DNA of 64,000 nt from Thermohalobaculum sediminis (lineage in GTDB: Bacteria > Pseudomonadota > Alphaproteobacteria > Rhodobacterales > Rhodobacteraceae), in contig NZ_JAMFKN010000004.1 in NCBI RefSeq assembly GCF_023487995.1, positions 1 to 64,000 on the forward strand, in the 5' to 3' direction. Under the pieces are notes generated by a model. That model did not search any database and was not told the DNA's origin. It saw nothing but the letters and a program-made list of their open reading frames with translations. This document shows positions 45,119-53,479 of this stretch, piece by piece. The stretch's first letter is position 1. Each line of letters starts with the position of its first letter. A program made the position numbers and the translations under genes.

Positions 45119-45964
45119 ATGCCCGCTGAGACGGCCCCCGCGATCGACGGTGCGCGCGCGCGGATGCGCCGCTTCCTCGAGCGCGACAACGTGCGCAACG
45201 CCATTCTCGCGGTGATCGTGCTGAACGCGATCACACTTGGGCTCGGGACCTCGCAGCGCATCTCGGCACAGTTCGGCGGGCTGCTCGAGACGATCGACGC
45301 AATCGTGGTGATGATCTTCGTGATCGAGATCTCGGCCAAGATGATCGCCTACGGGATGGGCTTCTTCCGCTCGGCCTGGAACATCTTCGACCTCGTGATC
45401 GTGATGATCTCGATGGCGCCGCGGACGCCGGACCTCACGGCGCTGCGCGCGCTCAGGGTGCTGCGGGTGACGCGGCTCCTGTCGGCCGTGCCGCAGATGC
45501 GGGCGGTCGTGCAGGCGCTGTTCGACGCGCTGCCGGGCATGGGCAGCGTGGTCGTCATGCTGATGATCGTCTATTACGTCTTCGCCGTGATCGCGACGAT
45601 CCTGTTCGGCAAGGAGTTCCCGCAGTGGTTCGGGACGCTGGGCGAGTCGCTCTACTCGCTCTTCCAGATCATGACGCTCGAGAGCTGGTCGATGGGCATC
45701 GTGCGCCCGGTGATGGAGAAGTTCCCCAACGCCTGGGTGCTGTTCATTCCGTTCATCATGTGCACGACCTTCGCCGTGCTGAACCTGTTCGTCGGTCTTC
45801 TGGTCAACACCATGCAGGCCGCCGTCGAGGCCGAGGCCGAGGCTGAACTCGATAAGATGCGCGTCGTGCTCCAGGAGGAGAACGCCGCGCTCTCGACCCA
45901 GATCGCGGCCCTGCACGACGAGATCAGGGCGATCCGCGCCGAGCGCGGGGGCGGCGCGCCATGA
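45119..45964 (+). CDS. BacNav-type voltage-gated sodium channel
   Basis: The 281-residue protein is a single six-helix voltage-gated channel subunit. S1 lies at about 26-44, S2 at 57-76, S3 at 86-99, and S4 carries gating arginines R110, R113, R116 and R119 in RALRVLRVTRLL. S5 is at about 141-163. The pore helix and selectivity filter TLESW are at 186-190, matching the NaChBac family. S6 is at about 206-231, followed by a C-terminal coiled coil (EAELDKMRVVLQEENAALST) typical of BacNav tetramers. It should form a Na+-selective homotetramer in the inner membrane. It lies in the middle of the T6SS operon, 60 bases after the unknown helical gene and 54 before the fused sheath gene, all in the same direction. 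A T6SS link is inferred only from position. Confidence 0.93.
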   Translation: MPAETAPAIDGARARMRRFLERDNVRNAILAVIVLNAITLGLGTSQRISAQFGGLLETIDAIVVMIFVIEISAKMIAYGMGFFRSAWNIFDLVIVMISMAPRTPDLTALRALRVLRVTRLLSAVPQMRAVVQALFDALPGMGSVVVMLMIVYYVFAVIATILFGKEFPQWFGTLGESLYSLFQIMTLESWSMGIVRPVMEKFPNAWVLFIPFIMCTTFAVLNLFVGLLVNTMQAAVEAEAEAELDKMRVVLQEENAALSTQIAALHDEIRAIRAERGGGAP

Positions 45965-46018
45965 GCCTGCGTGAACCGTTGAACGGCGCCTGGGGCGCCC
46001 TTTCCGGAGGATGAAGTG

Positions 46019-47914
46019 ATGGGTCTTGGCTTCGGATTCGATCTGCCCACGCGCTGCCTGGCGCCGTCGGACGATGGCGGCTTCTCGTCCGGCACGCTGA
46101 ATGCGCCGGCGCCGGAGGGTGGCGCGGAGGCGCGCAAGAAGTTCCGCATCGCGATCCTCGGCGACTTCAGCGGACGCGCCAGCCGCGGCGAGCTGGAGAT
46201 CGGCGCGGAGCTGGGCGGCCGCAAGCCGATCCGCTTCGATATCGACAATTCCGACGCGGTGATCGAGCGCTTCCGCACCACCCTGACACTGCCGATCGGC
46301 GCCGATGGCGGCGCGGTCGAGGTCGAGCTGGGCGGCATCGACGACCTGCACCCGGACGAGCTCTACGGCAATGTCGAGATCTTCTCGGAGCTTGCGAACC
46401 TGCGCCGCCGGTTGAAATCGGGCAGCGGCATCGACCGGGTGATCGCGGACATGAAGTCCTGGGGCGAGGAGTTCGGCAACGTCCTTCCCATGCCGCGCCG
46501 CCGAGCGAAGGGCAGCGCCGTGCCGGCCGACCGCAAGCTCAGCGATTTCAAGCGCCTGATCGGCGACGCGCGGGGGGCGGCGGTCGAGGCCACGGATGCC
46601 GACGAGCTGATCCAGCGCATCGTGGCACCCCATGTGGTCGCGGCCCCCGACCCGCGCGCCGAGTCGATGATCGCGGCCGTGGACGCGGCCCTGTCGGACG
46701 CGATGCGGCGTGTCCTGCATCACCCGGATTTCCAGGCGGTCGAGTCGACCTGGCGCTCGCTCGACCTGATGGCGCGGCGGATCGAGACGGGCGGCGGGCT
46801 CGAGATCGTGCTCTACGACGTCTCGGCCGAGGAATGGGCGGCGGACCTCTCGGCGCAGGACGAGCTGTCGGAATGCGGGCTGTTCGAGATGCTGGCCGAG
46901 GCGCCGCGGCTCGACGCGCGCGAGGGGCCGCTCTCGGCGATCTTCGCGCTCTACACGCTCGAGGAGACGCCGCCCCATGCCGAGTTGCTGGCGCGGATGG
47001 CGCGGATCGCCGCCCATATCGGCGCGCCCTTCGTCGCCTCGATCGCGGCCGGCAGCCTCGACACGAAACCCGAGGATCGCCACCACTTGGTCAAGGAGGC
47101 CTGGAGCGAACTGCGGGACATGCCCGAGGCGCGCTACATCGGCGTCGCCGTGCCGCGCTTCCTGCTGAGGCTGCCCTACGGCAAGAAGACAGATCCGGTC
47201 GATCCATTCGACTTCGAGGAGTTCACCCTGCGCGACGGGCTGAAGGGCATGCTGTGGGCGAACCCGGTCGTGCTGGCCGCTATCCTGCTGGCCGAGACGG
47301 CGCGGCAGGGCGGAGCGAAGATGAGCCTCGGGCAGGTCATGTCGATCGGCGACATGCCCTTCCACTACATGACGGACGCGCATGGCGACCAGGTGGCGCT
47401 GCCCTGCACCGAGCGGCTGCTGACCACGCGCACCGCCGCCGAGGTGGTCGAGCGCGGCTTCATGCCGGTGCTGTCGATGAAGGGACGCAACGAGGTGCGC
47501 CTCGGCTCGTTCCAGTCGCTGGGGCGGTCCGAGCTTGCCGGCCCCTGGGGCGATGGCGGATGGACCGGCGAGGGGATGCGCGGGCGCGTCCGGATGGAGA
47601 CGAGCATCGGCCTGAGCGCAAAGGGCGCGCCGAGGCCCGCGGCGGCGGCGGCCGCGGCAGGGGCGGGCGCTGCGGCGGCGGCCGCGGACGGCGACGAGGA
47701 TCTCGACGATCTGCTGTCGGGCATGGGGGACGATGACGCGGGCGGGGGCGACGACGACCTCGACGCGCTTCTCGCCGATGTGGGCGGCGGCGACTCGGGC
47801 GGCGATGACGATCTCGACGCGCTGCTCGCCGGCTTCGGCGACGACGCGCCCGCCGACGACGGCGGCGACGACGAGATGGATCCCGAACTGGCCGCGCTGC
47901 TGGAGGGCCTGTAA
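46019..47914 (+). CDS. Fused TssB-TssC-like sheath paralogue with acidic repeat tail
   Basis: The 631-residue protein has an AGGAGG-like site before its ATG; a GTG one codon upstream is possible. Residues about 40-130 resemble TssB (KKFRIAILGDFSGRA, KPIRFDIDNSDAVIERF, GIDDLHPDELYGN). From about 195 to 500 it resembles TssC (HHPDFQAVESTWRSLDLM, PRFLLRLPYGKKTDPVDPF, LCTTRTAAEVVERGFMPVL-like region). The C-terminal strands that interlock in canonical TssC are absent. Instead there is an Ala-rich linker and a tail with three DLDxLL repeats (EDLDDLLSGMG, DDLDALLADVG, DDLDALLAGFG), ending DPELAALLEGL. A full TssB and TssC pair exists upstream, so this is an additional sheath-like protein, perhaps a scaffold, cap or regulator. 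The following gene starts on its stop codon. Confidence 0.88.
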   Translation: MGLGFGFDLPTRCLAPSDDGGFSSGTLNAPAPEGGAEARKKFRIAILGDFSGRASRGELEIGAELGGRKPIRFDIDNSDAVIERFRTTLTLPIGADGGAVEVELGGIDDLHPDELYGNVEIFSELANLRRRLKSGSGIDRVIADMKSWGEEFGNVLPMPRRRAKGSAVPADRKLSDFKRLIGDARGAAVEATDADELIQRIVAPHVVAAPDPRAESMIAAVDAALSDAMRRVLHHPDFQAVESTWRSLDLMARRIETGGGLEIVLYDVSAEEWAADLSAQDELSECGLFEMLAEAPRLDAREGPLSAIFALYTLEETPPHAELLARMARIAAHIGAPFVASIAAGSLDTKPEDRHHLVKEAWSELRDMPEARYIGVAVPRFLLRLPYGKKTDPVDPFDFEEFTLRDGLKGMLWANPVVLAAILLAETARQGGAKMSLGQVMSIGDMPFHYMTDAHGDQVALPCTERLLTTRTAAEVVERGFMPVLSMKGRNEVRLGSFQSLGRSELAGPWGDGGWTGEGMRGRVRMETSIGLSAKGAPRPAAAAAAAGAGAAAAAADGDEDLDDLLSGMGDDDAGGGDDDLDALLADVGGGDSGGDDDLDALLAGFGDDAPADDGGDDEMDPELAALLEGL

Positions 47915-48219
47915 TGCGCGACACCGAACGACCACCGCCTGACGATGGTCCCGGAGACGAGCCCGAGGACGTGATCGTCATCGTCCAGGTCAGGAACAAC
48001 TTCTGGCTTCTGGAGGGCGAGGAGTATCTTGGCGCCATGCTGTCGGGCCAGAAGCCCTATCCGACCCCGGTCCGCTGCCTGAAGTTCGAGACCGAGATCG
48101 AGTTCAAGCTTCACCTGCCCGATTGCGTTCCGCTTGGCGAGCTCTGGGGCATCAACCCGCTGATCGTCGAGCGACTGCGCAAGCAGCGGCATCTGCTCGA
48201 GATCACCCCGCCCGAGTGA
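47914..48219 (+). CDS. Small unknown protein coupled to the fused sheath gene
   Basis: The 101-residue protein starts on the last base of the preceding stop codon (TAATG), showing tight translational coupling. The first 20 residues are acidic and proline-rich. A compact domain follows (VIVIVQVRNNFWLLEGEEYL, then KPYPTPVRCLKFETEIEFKL, IVERLRKQRHLLEI). I recognise no family. It has no signal peptide or membrane helix. Its position between the sheath paralogue and vgrG suggests a stoichiometric partner of the former, which is inference. Confidence 0.75.
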   Translation: MRDTERPPPDDGPGDEPEDVIVIVQVRNNFWLLEGEEYLGAMLSGQKPYPTPVRCLKFETEIEFKLHLPDCVPLGELWGINPLIVERLRKQRHLLEITPPE

Positions 48220-48268
48220 ATTCGCCCGCGCGCAGCCCGCGCGTGTCGCCGCAAACGAGGACCGAGCC

Positions 48269-50416
48269 GTGACTTCGACGACAACCAACGTCCAGTTCGA
48301 GGGCCGGAAGATCAAGATGACCGGCCCGCTTCCCTCGGGCGAGATGCAGATCCTGCGCGCCCAGGTCGACGAGGGGCTGAGCCGCATCACCGAGATCGCG
48401 GTCGAGTACCTGTCCACGAACCACACGACCAGCCTCGAGGATGTCGTGGGACGGCCGATCACGGTCTCGGTCGAGGTGGAGGACGAGAGCTGGCGCCACT
48501 TCGTCGGGCATTGCATCGAGGCCGAGTTCGTCGGCGAGTATCAGGGGCTGGCGCTTTATCGCGCCGAGCTGAGGTCCTGGCCGTGGTTGCTGACGCGCCA
48601 GCAGGGAAGCCGGATCTTTCAGGACATCTCGGCCATCGACATCATCAAGCAGATCCTGAACGAGCGGGGCTTCGCGGACTACGAGGACAAGAGCGCGGGC
48701 GCCGGCGCAACGGTGCGCAAGTTCTGCGTCCAGTATCGCGAGTCCGACTGGGACTTCATCTGCCGGCTCATGGAGGAGGAGGGGCTCTACTATTGCTTCA
48801 ACCATGCCGAAGGCGTCGCCACGCTGCTGCTGGTGGGCGACGCGGGGCAGCTTACCTCGCTCGATGTCCGCAGCGAGGTCGAGTTCCACTTCAAGGAGGA
48901 TGTGGCCCGGAAGCGCGCCGACCACATCTACGAGTGGTCGGGGCGCGAGATGCTGACGCGCGGCAAGGTCACGCTCAATGACTTCAACTTCGTCACTCCG
49001 GGCGCGGACCTGAAGGTGACGAAGCAGGACGCGAAGGGCACAAACAGCTACAACCAGTTCGAGCTCTACGACCACCCGGGACGATACGCCGACACCGAGT
49101 TGGGCGACGCGCGCACGCGGGTGCGGATGGAGGCGCTGGCGGCGCAGCACCTGCTGAGCCGGGGCGCCGGAAACCATCGCACGCTGGCGACCGGCCGGCG
49201 CTTCACGCTGACCAATCACCCGCGCGAAGCGGAGAACCAGGAATACCTGATCGTCTCGGCCCGCCACATGCTGCAGATCGAGGCGGACTACGACCTGACC
49301 GAGATCGACAAGGCCATGGTCGGACGGGGGCTGCGCTTCGACTTCCGCGAGAATCGCGACGACTACACCTGCGTCTTCGACGCGATGCCCTCGTCGGCGG
49401 TCTACCGCGCCCCGGTCGTGACGCCGAGGCCGGTGATCCCGGGCATCCAGACCGCGATCGTCGTCGGCCCCGATAACAATGAGATCTATACGGACGTCTA
49501 TGGCCGGGTGAAGATCCAGTTCCACTGGGACCGCGAGGGCAAGGACGCCGACCGCAAGGAGAACTCGTCCTGCTGGGTCCGCAAGGCCGAGCCCTGGACC
49601 GGCGCCGGCTGGGGCATGCAGTGGATCCCGCGCGTCGGGCAGGAAGTGGTGGTGATGTTCGAGGAGGGCGATCCCGACCGTCCCCTGATCGTCGGCATGC
49701 TCTACAACAACGCCAAGACCTATCCGCCCTTCGGCGGCGCCGACGGGGCTGCGCCGACCCTGTCGTCGCAGGACGATGACGGTGTCAGCCTGAGCTCGCC
49801 GCTCACAGCCAACAAGAACCTCGTCGGGCTGATGTCGCGGTCGAGCCAAAACGGAGCCGCGAGCACCTACCACGAGCTCGTGTTCGACGACACCAAGGAT
49901 GCCGAGTTCGTCCGCTTCCAGTCCGAGAGGGACTACAAGCAGATCATTAAGAACAACGCCGAGATCACGATCGGTGTCGAGCATGCGAGCGACGGCGACC
50001 TCACCCAGACGATCCAGAACAACGCGACCGAGAGCATCGGCAACGACCATTCGTTGACGATCGGGAACAACCGCACGCTCAGCGTCGGCAACGACCAGAC
50101 GGTCGATGTCGGCAACAACGAGACGGTGACGATCGCCACCGACAAGACCGACGATATCGGTTCGAACTACACGATCAGCGTGGGCTCGAATCTCGAGATC
50201 ACCGCGACGTCCATGATCAAGCTGGTCTGCGGCAGCTCGACGGTCGAGATCACGTCCTCGAAGGTGAGCATAAATTCGCCCACCATCGAGCTCACCGCCA
50301 GCGGCGAAGCCAAGATCGTGTCCAGCGGAACGGCCAAGCTCGAAGGCTCGGGAATGACCGAGGTGAAATCCGGCGGCGTCCTGATCGTCAAGGGCTCCAC
50401 CACCATGATCAACTGA
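48269..50416 (+). CDS. vgrG: T6SS spike protein VgrG (TssI)
   Basis: The 715-residue protein uses a GTG start. The gp27-like part contains VQYRESDWDFICRLMEEEGLYY, the standard VgrG motif, and is followed by the gp5 OB-fold (DVYGRVKIQFHWDREGK, SCWVRKAEPWTGAGWG, QEVVVMFEEGDPDRPLIVG). The C-terminus forms a beta-helical needle with short repeats such as NNRTLSVGNDQTVDVGNN and ends at KGSTTMIN. No extra effector domain is fused. It forms the trimeric tip carrying the PAAR protein at 51109. Confidence 0.97.
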   Translation: MTSTTTNVQFEGRKIKMTGPLPSGEMQILRAQVDEGLSRITEIAVEYLSTNHTTSLEDVVGRPITVSVEVEDESWRHFVGHCIEAEFVGEYQGLALYRAELRSWPWLLTRQQGSRIFQDISAIDIIKQILNERGFADYEDKSAGAGATVRKFCVQYRESDWDFICRLMEEEGLYYCFNHAEGVATLLLVGDAGQLTSLDVRSEVEFHFKEDVARKRADHIYEWSGREMLTRGKVTLNDFNFVTPGADLKVTKQDAKGTNSYNQFELYDHPGRYADTELGDARTRVRMEALAAQHLLSRGAGNHRTLATGRRFTLTNHPREAENQEYLIVSARHMLQIEADYDLTEIDKAMVGRGLRFDFRENRDDYTCVFDAMPSSAVYRAPVVTPRPVIPGIQTAIVVGPDNNEIYTDVYGRVKIQFHWDREGKDADRKENSSCWVRKAEPWTGAGWGMQWIPRVGQEVVVMFEEGDPDRPLIVGMLYNNAKTYPPFGGADGAAPTLSSQDDDGVSLSSPLTANKNLVGLMSRSSQNGAASTYHELVFDDTKDAEFVRFQSERDYKQIIKNNAEITIGVEHASDGDLTQTIQNNATESIGNDHSLTIGNNRTLSVGNDQTVDVGNNETVTIATDKTDDIGSNYTISVGSNLEITATSMIKLVCGSSTVEITSSKVSINSPTIELTASGEAKIVSSGTAKLEGSGMTEVKSGGVLIVKGSTTMIN

Positions 50417-50429
50417 AGGCAGACGGGAA

Positions 50430-51059
50430 ATGGGCGAGCCCAGCCGTTTCGAAGGACTGAAGAAATTTCCCGCCGAGCCGGTGGCCGCGATCCTCGGACG
50501 GGCGCGCGTCAAGCTGCGCACGCCGCTCGGGGCGGGCCCGAAGGCGGGCGTGTCCGAGGTTCTGGCCGAGCTCGACGCCAAGGGGGCCGTGCTCGACATC
50601 CTGCAGCTCATCGCCCACGCACTGCCGGCGCGCGAGGCGACCTGGTGGGCTTGCCTCGCGGCGCGCGACCTGTTGCCCCCCGATGCGGCCGAACCGCCCG
50701 CGCCGCTGGCCACGGCCGAGGCCTGGGTGTTCAAGCCGGGCGACGAGACGCGGCGCAAGGCGCGCGCGGCGATGGAGGGGGCGGCTCTCGACGACGACAC
50801 CGTGTTCTGCGCCATGGCCGCGACCTTTGCCGACGGCACGCTCGGCCCCGACCAATTGTCGGACTTCGCGGCGCCGCCTGGCGTGGTCGGCAACGCGGTC
50901 TATGGGATGGTCCTCAAGTCGCTCTATGCCGATGGCGAGAACAGCGAGGCGCAGGGCCGGCTGCTCGTTGCGCGCGGGCTCGACATCGCGCGCGGCGGGA
51001 GCGGCCGGGTCGAGGCCAAGGATGCCACGTCTGGCGCGGCGGCGCGTGGCGGGGCATGA
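50430..51059 (+). CDS. T6SS-associated protein (DUF6931-like)
   Basis: The 209-residue protein starts MGEPSRFEGLKKFPAEPVAAI, 13 bases after vgrG. It has a mostly helical pattern with Trp-rich blocks (ALPAREATWWACLAARDLLPP, AEAWVFKPGDETRRKARAAME) that I recall from DUF6931 proteins found beside vgrG and PAAR genes. No enzyme motif is visible. It may be an adaptor that loads cargo on the spike, as other VgrG-linked families do; this is unproven here. Confidence 0.65.
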   Translation: MGEPSRFEGLKKFPAEPVAAILGRARVKLRTPLGAGPKAGVSEVLAELDAKGAVLDILQLIAHALPAREATWWACLAARDLLPPDAAEPPAPLATAEAWVFKPGDETRRKARAAMEGAALDDDTVFCAMAATFADGTLGPDQLSDFAAPPGVVGNAVYGMVLKSLYADGENSEAQGRLLVARGLDIARGGSGRVEAKDATSGAAARGGA

Positions 51060-51108
51060 TGGAGCGGCCATGTCTTCCCGAGCGATCGCAGATGGATAGG
51101 AGGCGCCG

Positions 51109-51408
51109 ATGACCATGCCAGCGGCACGCGTCCTCGACATGCATGCCTGCCCGATGCAGACCCCGGCGCCGGTGCCGGTGCCCCATGTCGGGGGCCCGAT
51201 CGTGACGCCGTGCCCGACGGTGCTGATCTGCTCGATGCCGGCCGCGCGGGCGACCGCGATGGCGGTATGCGTGGGGCCGCCGGACACCGTGGCCAAGGGG
51301 TCGGGCACGGTGCTCACGGGCTCGATGCCGCAGGCGCGGCTGGGCGATACATGCGCGCATGGCGGCTCGATCGTCGCCGGCGCGCCGACGGTTCTGGTTG
51401 GCGGATGA
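51109..51408 (+). CDS. PAAR-domain tip protein
   Basis: The 99-residue protein contains two PAAR-like segments: an N-terminal one with DMHACPMQTPAPVPVPHVGG and a C-terminal one ending RLGDTCAHGGSIVAGAPTVLVGG. His and Cys residues suitable for zinc binding are present. It would sharpen the VgrG trimer tip. There is no C-terminal extension that could be a toxin. The downstream FHA gene begins 10 bases after its stop. Confidence 0.92.
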   Translation: MTMPAARVLDMHACPMQTPAPVPVPHVGGPIVTPCPTVLICSMPAARATAMAVCVGPPDTVAKGSGTVLTGSMPQARLGDTCAHGGSIVAGAPTVLVGG

Positions 51409-51418
51409 GGGGCTGCGC

Positions 51419-52990
51419 GTGACACTTCGCCTGCGATTCCAGAGTTCCGGCAGCCTGCCGGGCGGGCGCGACCGCATCGAGATGCTGGGCGGCGCGCTCA
51501 CCATCGGGCGCGGCGAGGAGAACGATCTTGCCCTGCCGGACCCCGACCGCACGATCTCGAAGCGCCACTGCGTGATCGAGGACCGTGGCGGCGATTATGT
51601 CCTGATCGACATCAGCACCAACGGCACCTTCCTGAACTATGCGCCCGAGCGGATCGGCGAGGCGCCCGCGCCGCTCAACGACGGCGACGTCATCACCCTG
51701 GGCGCATACGAACTGGTGGTCGAGATCCAGCAGGCCATGGCCGCCGCCGACCCCTTCGCTTCGATCCCGCCACCGCTGGGCGAGGAGCGGGTCTCGCCCG
51801 GCCGCGCCGCGGATGCGCGGGTGCGGGACGACTTCGTCGGCACGCTGGACGACCCGGCCGGGACCGATGGCGGGGATTTCCTGGACGACCTCCTCGGATC
51901 GGGGCCCGCCGCGCCCGTGTCCCCCGGAGCCGCGCCCCGGCCGGCCTGGGAGCGCGCCGTCATCCCCGAGGACCCGCTCGAGCCGGCCGCGCCGCTGCCC
52001 GAGGATCAGGACCCCTTCTTCCGCGCCGAGGACGCCGATCCGCTGCGCCAGGGCGGGGCGAGCGAGGGCGACCACCTGCCGTCGGCCCAGGATCATTTCG
52101 CGCCGCCCGCGGCAAGCCAGGGCCTGATCCCCGACGACTGGGACGAGGAATTCGCCGGCAGTGCGCAGCCGGATGCGCCCGCGGCGCCCCCGCCGGCTGC
52201 TCGGCCGGGCGCCCCCATGATCCCCGACGATCCGTTCGACGAGCCCTTCGCGCCGGTGCCCGAGCCGAGCGCTCCGGCGGCCGCTCCGCCGCCGCGCGAC
52301 GCCGCGGCGCCGGTGCCGCCTGCGCCCGCGCCCACGCCCGCCCCGGTGCCGCCCGCGCGTGCCGAGGCGCCGCCGCCTGCGGCACCGCCCGGTCCGGCCG
52401 CCAGCGGCGCCGGCTCGGAGGCGGTCCACGCCTTCCTGCGCGCCGCCGGCGCCGAGCGGTTGAACATCCCCGACGAGGAACTGGTCGAGGTCATGGCGCG
52501 CATGGGCGCCGTGTTCCGCGCCATGGTCGAGGGCATGCGCGAGGTGCTGATGACGCGCGCCTCGATCAAGGGCGAATTCCGGATGAACCAGACCATGATC
52601 CGGGCGGGCGGGAACAACCCGCTCAAGTTCTCGATCAGCCCCGAGCAGGCGGTCGAGGCGATGATCCGCCCGGCCGTCCCCGGCTACCAGGAGGCCCAAT
52701 CGGCCGCGCGCGAGGCGCTCAACGACATCAAGGCGCACGAGGTCGCGATGATGACCGGCATGGAGGCCGCGCTCAAGGACCTGCTGCGGCGCCTGAGCCC
52801 GGAGCAGCTCACCGAGAAGATCGACCCCGGCTCGGGCCTCGGCAACCTGCTGGGCGGGCGCAAGGCGCGCTACTGGGAAGCCTACGAGAGAATGTATTCC
52901 GAGATCGCGCGGCAGGCCGAGGACGACTTCCAGTCGATGTTCGGCAAGGAGTTCGCACGCGCCTACGAGAACCAGCTTCGCAAGCTCTGA
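51419..52990 (+). CDS. tagH: T6SS FHA-domain protein (TagH/Fha)
   Basis: The 523-residue protein begins at a GTG shortly after the PAAR stop; no ATG lies near. The N-terminal FHA domain (about residues 20-105) has the phosphothreonine-binding signature GRGEENDL, TISKRHCVIED and STNGTFLN. A long Pro/Ala-rich disordered linker (about 140-335) leads to the TagH C-terminal domain (LVEVMARMGAVFRAMVEGMRE, KFSISPEQAVEAMI, YQEAQSAAREALNDIKAHEV). Fha proteins bind phosphorylated partners made by PpkA and trigger assembly. The EKTVIRP motifs in TssL and PpkA are candidate ligands. Confidence 0.9.
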   Translation: MTLRLRFQSSGSLPGGRDRIEMLGGALTIGRGEENDLALPDPDRTISKRHCVIEDRGGDYVLIDISTNGTFLNYAPERIGEAPAPLNDGDVITLGAYELVVEIQQAMAAADPFASIPPPLGEERVSPGRAADARVRDDFVGTLDDPAGTDGGDFLDDLLGSGPAAPVSPGAAPRPAWERAVIPEDPLEPAAPLPEDQDPFFRAEDADPLRQGGASEGDHLPSAQDHFAPPAASQGLIPDDWDEEFAGSAQPDAPAAPPPAARPGAPMIPDDPFDEPFAPVPEPSAPAAAPPPRDAAAPVPPAPAPTPAPVPPARAEAPPPAAPPGPAASGAGSEAVHAFLRAAGAERLNIPDEELVEVMARMGAVFRAMVEGMREVLMTRASIKGEFRMNQTMIRAGGNNPLKFSISPEQAVEAMIRPAVPGYQEAQSAAREALNDIKAHEVAMMTGMEAALKDLLRRLSPEQLTEKIDPGSGLGNLLGGRKARYWEAYERMYSEIARQAEDDFQSMFGKEFARAYENQLRKL

Positions 52991-53004
52991 GGGGGGAAAA
53001 GAGG

Positions 53005-53445
53005 ATGAGATCCGCGTTTCGCACAGTTGCCGCGCTGGCCCTGGCCGGGTTCGTCGCCGCCTGCGCCTCGCCGCCGCCGCCGACCACCGTGGCGCTGACG
53101 ATCACCGGGGGCGAGACGATGAACGGCGGCGCGCCCGCCAAGGTTAAGGTCTACTACCTCGCGTCGACGGCGAAGTTCGAGGCAGGCGACTTCTTCGCGC
53201 TGTTCGACACGCCCGAGGCGACGCTGGGGCAGGACCTCGTGGCGGTGGACGAATACCTGCTCGCGCCCGGCAAGACGGTCGAGGATGCGAAGTCCTTCCC
53301 CGCGCCGCCGGCGGCGGTCGGCGTGATCGCGGCCTTCCGCGATATCGGCCAGCCCGGCTGGCGGGTGTCGAAGCCGCTGGCGCCCAATGCCGCGAACGAC
53401 GTGGCGGTCACCCTCGATGGGCAGACCGTGACGCTTGGACAATGA
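53005..53445 (+). CDS. tssJ: T6SS outer-membrane lipoprotein TssJ
   Basis: The 146-residue protein has a lipoprotein signal ending in a lipobox VAAC at residues 17-20, so Cys20 is lipidated. The mature part is a small transthyretin-like beta-sandwich (TVALTITGGETMNGG, VYYLASTAKFEAGDFFALFD, GWRVSKPLAPNAANDVAVTLD). TssJ anchors the TssJLM membrane complex in the outer membrane. It is placed just before tssK, tssL and tssM. Confidence 0.93.
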   Translation: MRSAFRTVAALALAGFVAACASPPPPTTVALTITGGETMNGGAPAKVKVYYLASTAKFEAGDFFALFDTPEATLGQDLVAVDEYLLAPGKTVEDAKSFPAPPAAVGVIAAFRDIGQPGWRVSKPLAPNAANDVAVTLDGQTVTLGQ

Positions 53446-53479
53446 CGGGCCGAGAGCCGCCATACGGGAGAGCGTGAGC

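Noticed and set aside
46019-47914. Evidence for a second complete T6SS
   Set aside because: Only a fused sheath-like protein is duplicated; all other core genes occur once, so it is an accessory paralogue and not a second system.
44027-47935. A 1302-residue open frame on the minus strand opposite the channel and fused sheath genes
   Set aside because: It is a shadow frame; the plus-strand proteins have clear family motifs and the antisense product has none.
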